DNA of 15,490 nucleotides from CAYLLT01 sp964548565 (GTDB taxonomy: Bacteria > Planctomycetota > Phycisphaerae > UBA1845 > PWPN01). The position numbers were made by a program, and so were the translations under genes. Under the pieces are notes generated by a model that was given only the letters and a program-made list of their open reading frames with translations, searched no databases and had not been told where the DNA came from. Of the stretch, positions 13,643 through 15,490 are shown piece by piece (the stretch's first letter is position 1; every line of letters begins with the position of its first letter). The DNA lies in the NCBI GenBank assembly GCA_964548565.1, contig CAZJTF010000149.1:1-15490 (forward strand), in the 5' to 3' direction.

Positions 13643-15262
13643 ATGCAGTTGCAGGTGACAGAGGCGGTTCCGGTGAGTATTCACGCGCGTCGAGCCTTGC
13701 TGGCGGCGCTGTGGACGGCCATCGCGCTGGCCGTCGTCATGGCGGTCGCGGTGCCGGTGTTCATGGTCGTGGCGGATCCGCTGCACGTCGTCGGGTACAT
13801 CTCGGATGACGCGTACTACTACTTCAACGTCGCCCCGCACATTGGCTCCGGCGTCGGGCCCAGCGCGGACGGTATAACCCGGACGACCGGCTTCCATCCG
13901 CTGTACGCGTTCATTCTTGCGGGGATTCACCGCGTCACGCAACCCTCGATCGACGGCTTCGTCTCGCAGGCGACAATCCTGAATGCTTTGCTGCACATGG
14001 CGGCAGCGGTGTTCCTGTACCTGGGCGCCGCTCGATGGTGGGGGCGGTGGGCCGGCATCGTTGTCGCGTTGCTCTGGTTGATCAACCCGCACGCCGTGAA
14101 GATCCGCATGGCAGGTCTGGAGGGCAGCCTCTACGCAGCCCTGCTCGCGCTCGTGATCTGGCAGGTGTCGGTCCTGCTGCATCGTCGGGTCGAGTTGTCG
14201 CCCGCCAGATACCTGTCGGCGTCCCTGTGGCTGGGGGTCTCGACAGGGCTGATGATCGTCTCGCGCACGGACTCGATGCTGCTGGCGCCGCTGCTCGCGG
14301 TCATCCTCTGGATGGCAGGAGCCCGCCTGCCGATCGGGCACCGACTCCTGGCTGTGTTCCTCTTCGCAACTCCCGCCGTGCTGCCCTTCGCCGCCTGGCT
14401 GCTGTATGTCCACGAACACACCGGCCTCTGGGTGCAGGGCAGCGCGGCCGTCAAACGTGAGTGGCGTCGATTCATCGACAGCGAGCGGGCATGGTACGCG
14501 ACAGCCGGTGCCAGTGCCGTCGCCGCCATCCTGTATGCGATGGAAGTGGCCGTGAAAGTGCCGGCGCTCAAGTGGATGGCATCGGCCCTGCCGCTGCTGG
14601 GGCGTACGCCTGCCGGCCAGGGGGCTCCTCTCCTGCAGCGACTGACGCTGCACGCGCTGTGGATCTTCCCGCTGGCCTTGGGAGTCGCCTACGCGGTGAT
14701 GCTGGACCGCGTGCGGTCGTGGTACTACGTGCCCGGCCTCATCACCCTGACATTCCTGAGCGCGGGCGCCGGCGTACTGCTCTACCGCGCGTCGACTCTG
14801 AACCGGCTGCAGCGGCTCGCACACCGGACGTTGCCGTTGCTCGCCTGGCTCGTCCTCATCGAATCCTCCGCGATCTTCGCGCGAGACATGGTGGAGGGTC
14901 AGGACTCGGAGCAGCAGCTTGCGATGGCGGCCGCATCGTGGCTCGAAAAGAACGTCCCGCCCGGCACGCGCGTGGGCTGCTGGCACAGCGGGATCGTGCA
15001 GTACTACACGCCGACGGTGGACGTAATTAACCTGGACGGCCTGGCCAATAACGACATTCTCGACATCCTGCACGGCCGAAAGACGCTGAATGAGTACTGG
15101 GACGAGAAGGGCATCACCGTGATCGTCGGCGAGCCCCGCGAGAAGATGGGCCACTACAAGCCGCAGTGGAACGGCAAGAAACTTGTCGGATCACGCTTCC
15201 CCATGATCGACCTCATCGTGCCGGTCACACAGACGCAGCCGTCATCCTCGCCGGCGCGGTGA
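13643..15262 (+). CDS. Polytopic GT-C type membrane glycosyltransferase (GT39/PMT-like)
   Basis: The product has 539 residues from ATG 13643, nine bases after GGGAGAG. In-frame ATG 13619 lacks a ribosome binding site, and TTG 13571 lies within the candidate promoter. An N-terminal transmembrane helix (about 18-44) is followed by the first periplasmic loop with the acidic pair D55-D56 (SDDAYYYFN). This is the catalytic or metal-binding signature of GT-C enzymes that use polyprenyl-phosphate sugars. TRTTGFHPLYAF (80-91) is a further recognisable element. About ten more hydrophobic helices follow, then a soluble C-terminal domain with INLDGLANND. Such enzymes transfer sugars to lipids, glycans or proteins on the outer face of the inner membrane. 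Donor and acceptor are unknown. The gene is divergent from the UroD-like gene. Confidence 0.8.
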   Translation: MQLQVTEAVPVSIHARRALLAALWTAIALAVVMAVAVPVFMVVADPLHVVGYISDDAYYYFNVAPHIGSGVGPSADGITRTTGFHPLYAFILAGIHRVTQPSIDGFVSQATILNALLHMAAAVFLYLGAARWWGRWAGIVVALLWLINPHAVKIRMAGLEGSLYAALLALVIWQVSVLLHRRVELSPARYLSASLWLGVSTGLMIVSRTDSMLLAPLLAVILWMAGARLPIGHRLLAVFLFATPAVLPFAAWLLYVHEHTGLWVQGSAAVKREWRRFIDSERAWYATAGASAVAAILYAMEVAVKVPALKWMASALPLLGRTPAGQGAPLLQRLTLHALWIFPLALGVAYAVMLDRVRSWYYVPGLITLTFLSAGAGVLLYRASTLNRLQRLAHRTLPLLAWLVLIESSAIFARDMVEGQDSEQQLAMAAASWLEKNVPPGTRVGCWHSGIVQYYTPTVDVINLDGLANNDILDILHGRKTLNEYWDEKGITVIVGEPREKMGHYKPQWNGKKLVGSRFPMIDLIVPVTQTQPSSSPAR

Positions 15263-15337
15263 GCCTGCCAGCGGTCGTCGCTGTTCATAGTCGCGAATGC
15301 CCGCGGTGCCCGCGAGAGAGGATTCACACAGGCGTAA

Positions 15338-15359
15338 GTGCGAGAAGGGATTCTCGCAC
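15338..15359. other. Perfect 9-bp hairpin with GGGA tetraloop
   Basis: GTGCGAGAA (15338-15346) and TTCTCGCAC (15351-15359) form a perfect stem around GGGA, a GNRA-type loop on the plus strand. It lies 76 bases after the glycosyltransferase stop. There is no T run on either side, so a standard intrinsic terminator is unlikely. The stretch 15263-15490 holds no convincing gene. Confidence 0.5.
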
Positions 15360-15451
15360 CAGGATAGCATCAGCGAGCCGGGCAAGGTGAACCCGTCTTT
15401 TGCATGTCCCTCAGTGGCCGCGGAAATGCGTTTGGCGATTCACTTCGACGT

Positions 15452-15474
15452 GGCCACCGTCACCCTCGGTGGCC
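15452..15474. other. 7-bp hairpin near the window end
   Basis: GGCCACC (15452-15458) and GGTGGCC (15468-15474) pair around a nine-base loop. No T tract follows within the window. It could be part of a terminator or a leader of the next gene beyond the edge. Confidence 0.3.
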
Positions 15475-15490
15475 GGGCGTAATGCTGATA

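Noticed and set aside
13484..15154. 556-codon open frame on the minus strand opposite the glycosyltransferase
   Set aside because: It mirrors the codon structure of the plus-strand gene. The predicted protein is rich in His, Arg, Gln and Pro without recognisable domains, while the plus strand encodes a coherent membrane protein.
15297..15482. 61-codon open frame at the window end
   Set aside because: It runs through two strong hairpins, has no ribosome binding site and shows no protein-like pattern.

Overview
The window is a GC-rich bacterial chromosome segment. It looks most like a member of the PVC superphylum (Planctomycetota, Verrucomicrobiota, Kiritimatiellota) or a neighbouring uncultured phylum. 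The evidence is indirect: the large secretin and its membrane-anchored partner proteins resemble the divergent pilus cluster of that group (the Amuc_1098-1101 type of Akkermansia), and UroD-like methyltransferases and xylose-isomerase-like barrels are abundant in such genomes. No taxonomic marker gene is present.

Positions 1-7483 (+ strand) hold the end of a divergent type IV pilus / type II secretion operon. In order it contains the C-terminus of a probable PilN-like protein (cut by the window), a PilO/Amuc_1100-like bitopic protein, a larger bitopic protein with a fibronectin-like domain, and a 1086-residue secretin with a long TPR and coiled-coil N-terminal half. A 356-base, hairpin-rich leader precedes the secretin and a good intrinsic terminator follows it. 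Next, on the same strand, come a cysteine-cluster (YkgJ-type) protein (7640-8929) and a sugar phosphate isomerase/epimerase-like TIM barrel (9148-10188) with its own terminator.

Positions 10379-13462 (- strand) hold, in order of transcription, a UroD/MtaA-like methyltransferase, a 35-codon broken start of a GHMP kinase gene, a toxin-antitoxin pair (unassigned antitoxin plus PIN ribonuclease toxin), and a complete GHMP sugar kinase gene. The broken copy lies 37 bases after the UroD-like gene, where an operon partner would sit. The complete copy begins immediately after the toxin stop codon. The toxin-antitoxin module is therefore bracketed by direct repeats of the kinase 5' end: it sits inside the kinase locus while an intact kinase remains. 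This is the most unusual structure in the window.

Positions 13643-15262 (+ strand) encode a polytopic GT-C type membrane glycosyltransferase, divergent from the UroD-like gene. The last 228 bases hold only hairpins.

The left block builds an envelope-spanning pilus or secretion machine. The isomerase, GHMP kinase and glycosyltransferase are consistent with sugar metabolism and surface glycan assembly, but no pathway can be fixed from this window alone.
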